DNA of 64,000 nt from Pseudomonas sp. FeN3W (GTDB lineage Bacteria > Pseudomonadota > Gammaproteobacteria > Pseudomonadales > Pseudomonadaceae), in assembly GCA_030263805.2 (NCBI GenBank), contig CP136010.1, forward strand, positions 1,689,001 to 1,753,000, in the 5' to 3' direction. Shown piece after piece: positions 25,080 to 33,688 of the stretch. The notes beneath the pieces are model-generated. The model searched no databases and was not told the origin of the DNA. It saw only the letters and a list, made by a program, of their open reading frames with translations. Within the stretch, counting starts at the first letter, position 1; each line of letters opens with the position of its first letter. Both the position numbers and the translations under genes were made by a program.

Positions 25080-26806
25080 CAGATCCGCCCTCCCTTGCCT
25101 TTTGCCGCTTCGGCAGTCTGTAGCTCGGCAGGCGGCGGCAGATTGTCCGGTGCGACATTCATCAGCCGCAGGGCGCGCGCCATGACCTTGCCAAACACCG
25201 GTGCGGCGACCAGTCCGCCGTAGTACTGCCCTTTGCTCGGCTCGTCGACGACGACCACCGCAGCGATGCGCGGATTGGAAAGCGGGGCAACCCCGGCGAA
25301 GAACGAGCGATAGGCGTCTTTGGTGTAGCCGCCAGTGCCGGAAATCTTTTTCGCGGTGCCACTCTTGCCGCCGACGTGATAGCCCGGCACCTTGGCCCGA
25401 GCACCGCCGCCGCCTTCTTCTTCCACGACCGCGCGCAGCATCTGCAGAACGGTGCCGGAGATCTCTTTGTCGATGACCTGCACGCCGTCCTGGGTGCGAT
25501 CGAGGCGCAGCAGAGAGAGCGGTACGTTGCTGCCCTGGTTACCCAGTACGGCATACGCATGCGCCAACTGCACGGCGGTCACCGACAGGCCATAGCCGTA
25601 GGCGAGCGAAGCCGTCTCAGCGTCCCGCCACTTGCGATGATTGGGCAGATTGCCGACGCGCTCACCGGGGAAACCCAGCCCGGTGTCCTGGCCGAAACCG
25701 GCTTGCTGCATCACGGCGTATACCGGCTCGGCGCCGATATCCAGGGCGATCTTGCTGATGCCGACGTTGCTCGACTTCATCAGGATTCCGGTCAGCGTCA
25801 GCATGCCGCCACGAGACACATCACGAATCGTGTAGCGGCCGATGCGCATCCAGCCTGGCAAGGTATTGACGACCGAGTCCGGCTGATATTTGCCGGTACC
25901 CAACGCAGCCGCGATGCTGAAAGGCTTGACGGTTGAACCGGGCTCGAAGACGTCGATCATGGCGCGATTGCGCATTGCCGCTGGCTGCAGATTGCGTCGA
26001 TTGTTCGGGTTATAGGTAGGCTGATTGGCCATGGCGAGAATCTCGCCGGTCTTGACGTCGACCATCACCAGGCTGGCGGCTTTGGCGCCGTATTCCTGCA
26101 CGACGTTGCGCAGCTCGCTGTGCGCAAGGTACTGCAGGCGCAGATCGATCGACAGTGCCATCGCCTTGCCGGCCTTGGCGTTCTTCACGACCTGAACGTC
26201 CTTGATCAGTCGACCGCGACGGTCCTTGAGCACCTGACGCTTGCCTGGCACACCAGCCAGCCACTCGTCATAAGCGAGCTCCATGCCCTCACGACCACGG
26301 TCATCGATGTCGGTAAAGCCGACCACATGGGCAGCCACTTCGCCAGCCGGATAGAACCGACGAAATTCTTCCTGGGCATAAACGCCAGGAATCTTCAGAT
26401 CGAGCACTTCCTGGCCCTGCTCTGGGGTAAGCCCGCGCACCAGATAGATGAACTCGCGCGACGCCTGCGAGCTGAGGCGCTCACTCAGCGTGGCAGCATC
26501 CTGACCCAGCGCCTTGGCCAGGTCCGGCCAGCGTGTCTTCGCCGCCTGCAGTTCTTTGGGGTTACCCCACAGCGTGGTAACTGGCGTGCTCACTGCGAGC
26601 GGCTCGCCGTTGCGGTCGGTGATCAGTCCGCGGTGCGCGGGGATCGGAATGTGGCGAACGCTGCGCGCATCGCCCTGCTCCTTGAGAAAGCCCTGGTCCA
26701 TGACCTGCAGATCGACGATGCGCCAGACGATCGCCCCCACGAGCAGCGCCAGCAGCGCCAGCACGATGCGAAAGCGCCAAGGATAGAGCGCGCCCTGGAG
26801 CCTCAT
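25079..26806 (-). CDS. ftsI: Septal transpeptidase FtsI (PBP3)
   Basis: A 575-residue class B penicillin-binding protein. After a short cytoplasmic tail there is one membrane anchor (FRIVLALLALLVGAIVWRIV). The dimerisation domain follows and then the transpeptidase domain with the active-site SXXK (FEPGSTVKPFS), SXN (KSSNVGISK) and KSGT (HVGGKSGTAKK) motifs. It crosslinks septal peptidoglycan with FtsW and is a main beta-lactam target. The ATG at 26806 overlaps ftsL in an ATGA. Confidence 0.98.
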   Translation of the reverse strand: MRLQGALYPWRFRIVLALLALLVGAIVWRIVDLQVMDQGFLKEQGDARSVRHIPIPAHRGLITDRNGEPLAVSTPVTTLWGNPKELQAAKTRWPDLAKALGQDAATLSERLSSQASREFIYLVRGLTPEQGQEVLDLKIPGVYAQEEFRRFYPAGEVAAHVVGFTDIDDRGREGMELAYDEWLAGVPGKRQVLKDRRGRLIKDVQVVKNAKAGKAMALSIDLRLQYLAHSELRNVVQEYGAKAASLVMVDVKTGEILAMANQPTYNPNNRRNLQPAAMRNRAMIDVFEPGSTVKPFSIAAALGTGKYQPDSVVNTLPGWMRIGRYTIRDVSRGGMLTLTGILMKSSNVGISKIALDIGAEPVYAVMQQAGFGQDTGLGFPGERVGNLPNHRKWRDAETASLAYGYGLSVTAVQLAHAYAVLGNQGSNVPLSLLRLDRTQDGVQVIDKEISGTVLQMLRAVVEEEGGGGARAKVPGYHVGGKSGTAKKISGTGGYTKDAYRSFFAGVAPLSNPRIAAVVVVDEPSKGQYYGGLVAAPVFGKVMARALRLMNVAPDNLPPPAELQTAEAAKGKGGRI

Positions 26807-27093
26807 GGCTTCACCAACCGGACATCGGCGGCCGCCGGAATGTGCATGCGCAGTTGCTCGGTCGCGAGGACCTCGATGCGGCTGTGGGCCGTCCAGGTGC
26901 TCTGCTCGAGGATCAGCCGACCCCATTCGGCCTGGGCCTTGTCACGCACGCTCAGCTCACCGTAGAGCTCGTTGAGTAACTGACGATTCCAATGCGCGGA
27001 ATAAGCCACCGCGATCGCCGACAGCAGAACGCTGACGAACAGCACCAGCATCAGCAGGCTGCCGCTGGGCATGGAGCGCATTACCCGGCTCAC
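26803..27093 (-). CDS. ftsL: Cell division protein FtsL
   Basis: A 96-residue bitopic divisome protein: short basic N-terminus, membrane segment SLLMLVLFVSVLLSAIAVAY, then a heptad-rich periplasmic coiled coil (LLNELYGELSVRDKAQAEWG). The start GTG at 27093 overlaps the rsmH stop in a GTGA. Position between rsmH and ftsI and the fold support the call although FtsL sequence is poorly conserved. An ATG four codons downstream is an alternative start. Confidence 0.93.
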   Translation of the reverse strand: MSRVMRSMPSGSLLMLVLFVSVLLSAIAVAYSAHWNRQLLNELYGELSVRDKAQAEWGRLILEQSTWTAHSRIEVLATEQLRMHIPAAADVRLVKP

Positions 27094-28037
27094 CGCAGCT
27101 TCTCCGCCACGCGCATCACCGCGCTGCGCGAGCGCGGGTTCGCCCTGACCTCGGCATCGGAAGCGTACTGCGGCTTGCCGAGCAGCTTCAGGCGCGGCTC
27201 GAACGCCTTCGGAATGATGGGCAGGTCGCGTGGCAGCTTGTCCGCCTCGCCCTTGGCATGGCGGCGCATGAACTGCTTGACGATGCGATCTTCCAGCGAA
27301 TGAAAGCTGATAACGACCAGGCGGCCACCCACTTCCAGCGCCTCCAGAGCCGCATCAAGGCCCTGCTCCAGGTCGCCCAGCTCATTGTTGATATAGATGC
27401 GCAGCCCCTGAAACGCACGAGTCGCCGGATTCTTGCCTTTCTCCCAAGCCGGATTGGCCTCGGTCAAGACCTTAGCGAGATCGGCGGTTCGCTCGAAAGG
27501 CGCCTCTTCGCGGCGCTGCACCACCGCACGAGCCATGCGTTTGGCGAAGCGCTCCTCGCCATAATCCTTGAACACCCGGGCGATCTCGCCTTCATCGGCG
27601 TGCGCTATCCACGCGGCCGCACTGACGCCTCGGTTGGGATCCATGCGCATGTCCAGAGGACCGTCGTTAAGAAAACTGAAGCCGCGTTCGGGATCGTCCA
27701 GCTGCGGAGACGAAACGCCCAGATCCAGCAGGACACCGCTGATAGTTCCGCTCCAGCCGCGCTGCGCCACTTCTTCGCCCAACTCGGCAAAACTTCTCTG
27801 CACAACGACAAAGCGGCCGTCCTCGGCCGCCAGTGCTTGCCCCGTAGCGATAGCTAACGGGTCCTTGTCGAAACCCAGCAATAGGCCATCAGGCCCAAGC
27901 TGCTGAAGCAGTAGCCGGCTGTGGCCACCGCGCCCAAAGGTGCCATCCAGATAGCGACCGTCCGGGCGCACGTTCAGCGCCGCGACGGCTTCGTCGAGCA
28001 ACACGGTGATATGTCGCAAGCTGCTGATCTGGTTCAC
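27090..28037 (-). CDS. rsmH: 16S rRNA (cytosine-1402-N4)-methyltransferase RsmH
   Basis: A 315-residue SAM-dependent enzyme (formerly MraW). The N-terminal HITVLLDEAVAALNVRPDGR, SAM site YLDGTFGRGGHSRLLLQQL, and LLDLGVSSPQLDDPERGFSF are textbook. It modifies C1402 in the ribosomal P site, the same nucleotide that RsmI, encoded at 29215-30078, methylates on its 2'-OH. The GTG start at 28037 overlaps the mraZ stop in a GTGA. Confidence 0.98.
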   Translation of the reverse strand: MNQISSLRHITVLLDEAVAALNVRPDGRYLDGTFGRGGHSRLLLQQLGPDGLLLGFDKDPLAIATGQALAAEDGRFVVVQRSFAELGEEVAQRGWSGTISGVLLDLGVSSPQLDDPERGFSFLNDGPLDMRMDPNRGVSAAAWIAHADEGEIARVFKDYGEERFAKRMARAVVQRREEAPFERTADLAKVLTEANPAWEKGKNPATRAFQGLRIYINNELGDLEQGLDAALEALEVGGRLVVISFHSLEDRIVKQFMRRHAKGEADKLPRDLPIIPKAFEPRLKLLGKPQYASDAEVRANPRSRSAVMRVAEKLR

Positions 28038-28489
28038 AGGATTAGGTCACGTAGTTCTTCCGGCAGACCGCCGGGTTGCTTGATGGCCGCCAGGTCCGCG
28101 TCAGAAACCGCGTTCCAGTCGTCCTCGTTCCACAGTTGAAACTTGTTCAGCTGCCCTACCAACATCGCGCGCTTGTCCAAGCGGGCGTACTCACGAAGAC
28201 GCGGCGGCACCACAACGCGGCCACTGCCATCCATTTCCAGATCGACAGCATTACCAATCAGCAGGCGCTGCAGGCGACGGGCCTCTTCACGCAGGGAGGG
28301 CAATTCGCGGAGCTTGGCTTCGATCAGCTCCCACTCGGGCAGGGGGTAGATGCACAAGCAGCGGTCCACGGCATCGATCGTGATAATCAGCTGGCCATCG
28401 CCACGGGAATTCAGCTCGTCGCGATACCGGCTGGGCATGGCTAGCCGGCCTTTGGCGTCGAGACTGATGGCGTTAGCTCCGCGAAACAC
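28034..28489 (-). CDS. mraZ: Transcriptional regulator MraZ
   Basis: A 151-residue protein with two SpoVT/AbrB-like repeats (MFRGANAISLDAKGRLAMPS and VDLEMDGSGRVVVPPRLREY). MraZ assembles into a ring and binds repeats in the dcw promoter, repressing the operon. It is the first gene of the cluster, starts with GTG at 28489, and has four 10-bp-spaced operator repeats directly upstream. Confidence 0.97.
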   Translation of the reverse strand: MFRGANAISLDAKGRLAMPSRYRDELNSRGDGQLIITIDAVDRCLCIYPLPEWELIEAKLRELPSLREEARRLQRLLIGNAVDLEMDGSGRVVVPPRLREYARLDKRAMLVGQLNKFQLWNEDDWNAVSDADLAAIKQPGGLPEELRDLIL

Positions 28490-28519
28490 GGCTGCGCTTC
28501 CCCTAAATTAGCTATCCAT

Positions 28520-28554
28520 GCCCATATTTACCCACTTTCTGCCACTTCCTACCA
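28520..28554 (-). promoter_or_regulatory. MraZ operator: four TGGNN repeats at 10-bp intervals
   Basis: Reading the minus strand, TGGTA, TGGCA, TGGGT and TGGGC occur at exactly 10-base steps (starting at 28554, 28544, 28534 and 28524). This is the spacing known for MraZ binding boxes. They lie between the promoter and the mraZ start. Confidence 0.82.
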
Positions 28555-28563
28555 CTTGCGCGC

Positions 28564-28593
28564 ACTATAGAAACGCACCTACCCCACCGTCAA
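28564..28593 (-). promoter_or_regulatory. Promoter of the dcw cluster (Pmra)
   Basis: On the minus strand TTGACG (-35, 28588-28593) and TATAGT (-10, 28564-28569) are separated by 18 bases. The start of transcription would fall at the edge of the MraZ repeats, as in E. coli. No other convincing promoter was seen in the mraZ to ftsI stretch. Confidence 0.78.
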
Positions 28594-28710
28594 GGCGAGC
28601 CAGACGGGAAAAAGCCTTACGGAGCGGCAATTTAGCGACGCTGAGAGGTAATTCGAACGGAAGATCAGCAGAGATGAGAAAACATCTCTAGGAGCCACAG
28701 GGAGCTGCCC

Positions 28711-28732
28711 AACAAAGTTAAAGTACTTTGTT
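28711..28732. repeat. AT-rich inverted repeat between rnpB and Pmra
   Basis: AACAAAGT and ACTTTGTT form a perfect 8-bp stem with a 6-base loop. It lies 54 bases beyond the 3' end of rnpB in the rnpB direction and may help end that transcript, though no clear T-run follows. The rest of the 28594-28785 gap shows nothing further. Confidence 0.35.
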
Positions 28733-28785
28733 AAGAGCAAGAATCTTTCGGAATTAAAAATGGGGTATTACGAAGGAAGAAAGGA

Positions 28786-29142
28786 GGAGAGTCGATCTGT
28801 AAGCCGGGTTCTGTCGAGGACAGCCATTCCTCTACGACAGCCATCGCTGACTGCCTCTAGCAACCTACCCGGATCCAGCGCGGGCCACGCCGATGGATCC
28901 CTATTTGGTCTTGCTCCAAGTGGGGTTTACCTAGCCACGGACTGTTGCCAGCCGTGCGGTGCGCTCTTACCGCACCTTTTCACCCTTACCGGCACCGAAG
29001 CGCTTAGGCGGTTATTTTCTGTGGCACTTTCCGTAGGCTCGCGCCTCCCAGGCGTTACCTGGCACTTCGCCCTATGGAGCCCGGACTTTCCTCCCTCCCT
29101 TTTTGCGGAACAAAAAGAGACAGCGACTGTCCGATCGACTCT
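28786..29142 (-). ncRNA. rnpB: RNase P RNA (bacterial class A)
   Basis: About 357 bases match the A-type RNase P RNA. The 5' strand begins AGAGTCGATCGGACAGTCGC and contains GGAGGAAAGTCCGGGCTCC. The 3' part has GACAGAACCCGGCTTAC, and the 3' terminus pairs with the 5' terminus (GAGTCGAT / ATCGACTC, helix P1). RNase P processes tRNA 5' ends. The exact 5' and 3' ends are estimated from P1 pairing. The gene lies between mraZ and rsmI on the same strand. Confidence 0.96.
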
Positions 29143-29214
29143 CCAGGCGCCAGAGTATCGCCGCAAGGCGCTGCCTGCAAGCTCGCCAGGCGGCACGAGC
29201 CCCAGGGCCACCTC

Positions 29215-30078
29215 CTATTTGCGTTCCAGCGCCGCCTGGTACAGCAGATTCTTACGCAACCCGGTGATATCGGCCGCGATTGCGGCCGCCCGCTTGAGCG
29301 GCATTTCTGCCAACAGCAGATCAAGCACCCGGAGCGCCTCTGCATTCACCGCACTCTCATCCTGGGGAGGGTGCCATCCCTCTACAAGCACCACGCACTC
29401 GCCCCGCTGCTGATTGCTGTCAGCCTCGACCCACGCGCACAATTCACTCAGCGGCAGCCCTTTCAGCGTCTCGAATGTCTTGGTCAACTCTCGGCCTAGC
29501 ACGGCCATTCGATCACCACCGAACACCTCCTGGAAGTCGCCGAGCGATTCCAGTATGCGGTGAGGGGCCTCGTAGAAGATCAGGGTGCGCGGCTCTTCTT
29601 TCAGCGCTTCGAGCCGCGCACGCCGCGCAGCTGCCTTGGCCGGCAGAAAGCCTTCGAAGATGAAGCGATCCGATGGCAACCCAGCCGCGGATAGCGCAGC
29701 AATCAGCGCGCAAGCACCCGGCACCGGCACTACAGCGACCCCTGCGGCACGCGCCTGGCGCACCAGGTGATAACCCGGATCGGAAATCAATGGCGTGCCC
29801 GCATCGGAGATCAGCGCAACACCCTCTCCAGCCAGCAGGCGCCCGATGAATCGCCCCCCTTCTTCACGCTCGTTATGCTCGTGGCAGGCTGCCAACGGCG
29901 TCTGAATACCGAAGTGCGCAAGCAAACGGGACGAGTGCCGGGTATCCTCCGCGGCGATCAACGACACCTCTCGCAGCACACGCAGCGCTCGGGCACTGAT
30001 GTCCTCCAGATTGCCGATCGGTGTGGCGACGACATAAAGCGTACCCACTCCGGAATTCGCATCACCGCTGGCAGTCAC
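29215..30078 (-). CDS. rsmI: 16S rRNA (cytidine-1402-2'-O)-methyltransferase RsmI
   Basis: A 287-residue tetrapyrrole-methylase-fold enzyme. Motifs include GTLYVVATPIGNLEDISARA, the LISDAGTPLISDPGYHLV loop and the FIFEGFLPAKAAARRARLE segment. The start is GTG at 30078. It divergently faces lpoA, the usual arrangement in gammaproteobacteria. With RsmH it completes the m4Cm1402 modification of 16S rRNA. Confidence 0.97.
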   Translation of the reverse strand: MTASGDANSGVGTLYVVATPIGNLEDISARALRVLREVSLIAAEDTRHSSRLLAHFGIQTPLAACHEHNEREEGGRFIGRLLAGEGVALISDAGTPLISDPGYHLVRQARAAGVAVVPVPGACALIAALSAAGLPSDRFIFEGFLPAKAAARRARLEALKEEPRTLIFYEAPHRILESLGDFQEVFGGDRMAVLGRELTKTFETLKGLPLSELCAWVEADSNQQRGECVVLVEGWHPPQDESAVNAEALRVLDLLLAEMPLKRAAAIAADITGLRKNLLYQAALERK

Positions 30079-30202
30079 AAGGGCTTACCTCTGTCACGGA
30101 AATGCGCATTGTAGCCCGATTCACCGCCGCAACATCGCGGCCACTTCAGTGCTTGGGTACAATCCGCCAACACTCGCCAGTGCTTTCAGGAACGAACAAA
30201 CA

Positions 30203-32008
30203 ATGGCTTGCTTACGCCCCCTCCTACTCCTGTGCGTCGCAATCATGCTCGCAGCTTGCGCCAGCTCTCCCTCTTCTAATCTGGGCGAACTGCCTCGCAC
30301 CCCACAGGCTTCCACCCAGCAACTACTGGAGAAAGCCAACCAAAGCGACCCCGAACAAGCCGCACAGCTGCGCTTAGCCGCCGCAGACCAGAGCATTCAA
30401 CAGGGCAACCATGCCCAGGCACGCAGCATCCTGGAAAAAATCCAGCTGGATGCACTTAAACCAGCGCAGCAGATTTTCGCACTGACACTACAGGCCGAAA
30501 TTGCATTAGCCGATGACAAACCTGAGCAAGCCGAACAAGCACTGCAGCACCCAGCATTCGAACGCCTAGGCGAACTGCCAGTGGCACAGCAGGTTCGCAG
30601 CCAACTCGCGCGAGCGAAAGCGCTGGAGGCGACCAACAAGCCTCTCGCGGCTGCGCGCGAACGGGTTTTCACAGCACCGCTCCTGAGTGGTGAGCAAGCC
30701 AGGACCAACCACGAAGCCATCTGGAAACTCATATCCGCCCTTCCGGAGCAGCAACTACAGAGCGCGGCGGATGCCGATCTTGCCGGCTGGCAAACGTTGG
30801 CGCTATCACTGAAGCGCGCTGGCACCGTTGCCCAGCAACAGCGCGCCATCGACGATTGGATTGCGCAGAACCCCCAACACCCTGCCGCACAACGACTTCC
30901 TGAGCCGCTACAGAAACTTCGTGAGCTGGCCGATCAACCGCTGAACAACATCGCACTGCTGCTCCCAATGGACGGCCAGCTGGCAAGCGTCGCGCGCGCC
31001 CTGCGTGATGGTTTCCTCGCGGCACACCTGCACGCGCAACAATCCGGCCAGGCACTGCGCATCGTGCTGTATGACAGCAGCCGCATGACATCCATCGACG
31101 AGTTCTACCGACAAGCCCAGGCCGCCGGAGTACAACTGGTCGTGGGCCCTCTGGAAAAAGATCTGGTTCGCCAACTGGCCGACAGAGATCAGCTACCGAT
31201 CACGACGCTCGCCCTGAACTACAGCGACGCCGGTCAGCGCACCCCACCACAACTCTTCCAGTTCGGCCTGGCTGCCGAGGACGAAGCCCGTGAAGTTGCC
31301 CGTCGCGCATGGGCGGACGGCCATCGCCGCGCCATCGCACTGGCACCTCGTGGAGACTGGGGCGGACGGATTCTGGATGCCTTCCGCCAGAGCTGGGAAG
31401 AAGCCGGCGGAACACTGGTTGCCGCCGAACCATTGGCCGAGCCCGTGCAACTGGCCAACCAGATCGCCGATCTGCTGCAACTGCGCAATAGCGAGAGTCG
31501 CGCAGGACGGGTCAGCAGCATTACGGACACCTCGACGAGCAACCAACCCACTCGCCGGCAGGACGTCGATTTCCTCTTCCTGGCAGCCACTCCACAACAG
31601 GCCCAGCAAGTCAGGCCGACCCTGATCTTCCAATATGCCGGCGACCTTCCGGTATATGCCACATCTCACCTGCATGCGGCCAGCCACGATCGCACCCAAT
31701 ACCTGGACCTCGAAGGCATTCGTTTCGCAGAAACCCCCTGGCTACTGAACGACCAGCTTCCATTACGCCAGGAAGTCGAGCAGAAATGGCCGCAGGCAGG
31801 CGGTAGCCTGGGACGACTGTACGCAATGGGTGCAGACGCCTACCTCCTCGCACCGCGACTGAATCAACTGCTGGCGCTACCGGACACCCAACTAGACGGG
31901 TTCTCCGGCACCCTCAGCCTGAACCCGCAGCAGCGCGTCGAGCGTCAGCTTCCATGGGCCGAGTTTCGCGACGGCGAGGTCCAGCGCCTGGACAATACGC
32001 AGCAATGA
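30203..32008 (+). CDS. lpoA: Penicillin-binding protein activator LpoA
   Basis: A 601-residue outer-membrane lipoprotein (signal MACLRPLLLLCVAIMLAAC, lipid Cys19). The N-terminal helical TPR-like part (residues 30-250) is followed by a periplasmic-binding-protein-like LppC domain beginning NNIALLLPMDGQLASVARAL. In E. coli LpoA activates PBP1A through the outer membrane; pseudomonads may use other activators for PBP1b. The ATG at 30203 directly begins the signal peptide. It overlaps yraN by four bases, forming an operon. Confidence 0.9.
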   Translation: MACLRPLLLLCVAIMLAACASSPSSNLGELPRTPQASTQQLLEKANQSDPEQAAQLRLAAADQSIQQGNHAQARSILEKIQLDALKPAQQIFALTLQAEIALADDKPEQAEQALQHPAFERLGELPVAQQVRSQLARAKALEATNKPLAAARERVFTAPLLSGEQARTNHEAIWKLISALPEQQLQSAADADLAGWQTLALSLKRAGTVAQQQRAIDDWIAQNPQHPAAQRLPEPLQKLRELADQPLNNIALLLPMDGQLASVARALRDGFLAAHLHAQQSGQALRIVLYDSSRMTSIDEFYRQAQAAGVQLVVGPLEKDLVRQLADRDQLPITTLALNYSDAGQRTPPQLFQFGLAAEDEAREVARRAWADGHRRAIALAPRGDWGGRILDAFRQSWEEAGGTLVAAEPLAEPVQLANQIADLLQLRNSESRAGRVSSITDTSTSNQPTRRQDVDFLFLAATPQQAQQVRPTLIFQYAGDLPVYATSHLHAASHDRTQYLDLEGIRFAETPWLLNDQLPLRQEVEQKWPQAGGSLGRLYAMGADAYLLAPRLNQLLALPDTQLDGFSGTLSLNPQQRVERQLPWAEFRDGEVQRLDNTQQ

Positions 32009-32367
32009 GCGACAACCAGAGCAGCGGACGCTCTGCCGAAGCACTCGCGCTGCGCCACCTGTGCGATCAGGGCCTGCGCCTGCTGACGCGCAACTGGTCC
32101 TGCCGCAGCGGCGAGCTTGATCTGGTCATGCTCGACGGCGATACAGTAGTATTCGTCGAGGTCCGCTACAGGCGCTACGCCGCCTGGGGTGGCGCCCTCG
32201 AAAGCGTCGATGCGCGCAAGCAGCAGAAGCTGATCAAGGCTGCCCAGCTCTTCTTGCAGAAGGAAAGCCGCTGGGCCCGGAGGCCTTGTCGCTTCGACGT
32301 CGTTGCGATCGCATCAGCCGGGCAGACCGAGAATCTGAACTGGATCCGCAACGCATTTGACAGCTGA
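32005..32367 (+). CDS. yraN: YraN/UPF0102 family protein
   Basis: A 120-residue protein with a restriction-endonuclease-like core: RSAEALALRHLCDQGLRLLT, then GELDLVMLDGDTVVFVEVRY with the Glu-Asp-Glu-x-Arg pattern of PD-(D/E)XK nucleases. Its cellular task is unknown. It overlaps lpoA in an ATGA and has the neighbours found across gammaproteobacteria. Confidence 0.93.
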   Translation: MSDNQSSGRSAEALALRHLCDQGLRLLTRNWSCRSGELDLVMLDGDTVVFVEVRYRRYAAWGGALESVDARKQQKLIKAAQLFLQKESRWARRPCRFDVVAIASAGQTENLNWIRNAFDS

Positions 32368-32476
32368 ACGATTCATTACGCAGCGACTGCTGCACGATGC
32401 CGCCCAGCCCTAGCGAACCGCAAACGCACACCGGAGCGATAGCCGGAGGCGCTTGCAACCTTTAAGGTCGAACACA

Positions 32477-33070
32477 ATGGACATGCAAACCCGAATCCGC
32501 CAACTGTTCCAGGCCAGCATCGAAACCAAACAGCAGGCCATGGAAGTACTGGCTCCGAGCATCGAACAGGCCGGCCAGGCGATGGTCAATGCCCTTCTTA
32601 GCGAAGGCAAGATTCTTACTTGTGGCAACGGCGGCTCCGCCGGCGACGCGCAGCACTTCTCCTCCGAGCTGCTCAACCGCTTTGAGCGTGAGCGGCCGAG
32701 CCTTCCCGCCATTGCCCTGACCACCGACAGCTCGACGATCACCTCGATCGCCAACGATTACAGCTACAACGAAGTATTCTCCAAGCAGATCCGCGCCCTT
32801 GGACAGCCAGGCGACATATTGCTAGCGATCTCTACCAGCGGCAATTCCGCCAACGTGATCCAGGCCATCCAGGCAGCCCATGACCGGGAAATGCTGGTAG
32901 TAGCGCTGACCGGGCGGGACGGAGGCGGCATGGCGTCGCTATTGCTGCCAGAAGACGTCGAAATCCGCGTACCAGCCAAGGTCACAGCCCGCATCCAGGA
33001 AGTGCACCTGCTGGCTATTCACTGCTTGTGCGATCTGATCGACAACCAATTGTTCGGAAGTGAGGAATGA
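32477..33070 (+). CDS. gmhA: Phosphoheptose isomerase / DiaA-like SIS protein
   Basis: A 197-residue single SIS-domain protein that is nearly identical, from memory, to P. aeruginosa GmhA. GmhA converts sedoheptulose 7-phosphate to heptose 7-phosphate for lipopolysaccharide core. Motifs are LTCGNGGSAGDAQHFSSELL and LLAISTSGNSANVIQAI. The catalytic Glu (SSELLNRF) and His (EVHLLAIHCLCDLID) are present. E. coli has diaA, a DnaA-binding paralogue, in this very position (yraN-diaA-dolP), so a dual or DiaA-like role is a fair alternative. It overlaps the next gene by four bases. Confidence 0.9.
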   Translation: MDMQTRIRQLFQASIETKQQAMEVLAPSIEQAGQAMVNALLSEGKILTCGNGGSAGDAQHFSSELLNRFERERPSLPAIALTTDSSTITSIANDYSYNEVFSKQIRALGQPGDILLAISTSGNSANVIQAIQAAHDREMLVVALTGRDGGGMASLLLPEDVEIRVPAKVTARIQEVHLLAIHCLCDLIDNQLFGSEE

Positions 33071-33645
33071 ACGTGCTCCGACTGCCTGTTATCGCCCTAG
33101 GCCTGTGCCTGGCCGTCAGCGGCTGTAGTTCGGTATTGACCGCGACCCGCGACGATCCAATTGCCGACAACCGCGGCACCCGCACCATCGGCAGCAAGAT
33201 TGACGACTCGCTGATCGAAACAAAGGCTGCGGTCAATATCGCCAAAGCCCATCCAGATCTTGATCAGGGCTCGCACATAGTCGTGGCCAGCTACAACGGC
33301 GTCGTGCTGTTGGCCGGTCAGACTCCGCGCGCAGAACTCAAGGAAATGGCTGAACGGGCGGCAGGCAGCGTGCAGCGTGTCAAGCGCGTCCACAATGAAC
33401 TGCAGATCCTGCAGCCATCCTCGGCATTGGCGCGCAGCAACGATTCCTGGCTGACCACCAAGATCAAGACTCAGATGCTTGCAGATAACAGCGTGCCAGG
33501 CTCACGGATCAAGGTGATCACGGAAAACGGCATCGTCTACCTGCTGGGCCTGGTTACCCGCCAGGAAGGCAACCGCGCCACCAACCTCGTTCAAGGTGTC
33601 AGTGGCGTGCAGCGTATCGTCAAGCTGTTCGAATACATCGACTGA
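33067..33645 (+). CDS. dolP: BON-domain outer-membrane lipoprotein (DolP/YraP-like)
   Basis: A 192-residue lipoprotein (signal ends AVSGC, Cys about 19) with two BON domains, roughly residues 45-115 and 122-190. The repeats show the pattern of a helix followed by strands (SYNGVVLLAGQTPRAELKEM, VITENGIVYLLGLVTRQEGN). DolP binds anionic phospholipid near the division site and supports outer-membrane integrity. Synteny with E. coli lpoA-yraN-diaA-dolP supports the name. Confidence 0.87.
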   Translation: MNVLRLPVIALGLCLAVSGCSSVLTATRDDPIADNRGTRTIGSKIDDSLIETKAAVNIAKAHPDLDQGSHIVVASYNGVVLLAGQTPRAELKEMAERAAGSVQRVKRVHNELQILQPSSALARSNDSWLTTKIKTQMLADNSVPGSRIKVITENGIVYLLGLVTRQEGNRATNLVQGVSGVQRIVKLFEYID

Positions 33646-33654
33646 ACCACCTCA

Positions 33655-33680
33655 GGCGCCCGAGCAACGATCCGGGCGCC
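33655..33680. terminator. Hairpin between convergent dolP and sspB
   Basis: GGCGCCCG / CGGGCGCC form a perfect 8-bp stem with a 10-base loop ten bases after the dolP stop codon. No T-run follows in either direction, so strength is uncertain. Confidence 0.5.
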
Positions 33681-33688
33681 GCGCTCGT

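Noticed and set aside
14281..28489. Frameshift or gap inside the dcw cluster because many genes start with GTG or overlap
   Set aside because: All genes have full family length and intact motifs; the overlaps are normal translational coupling in this cluster.
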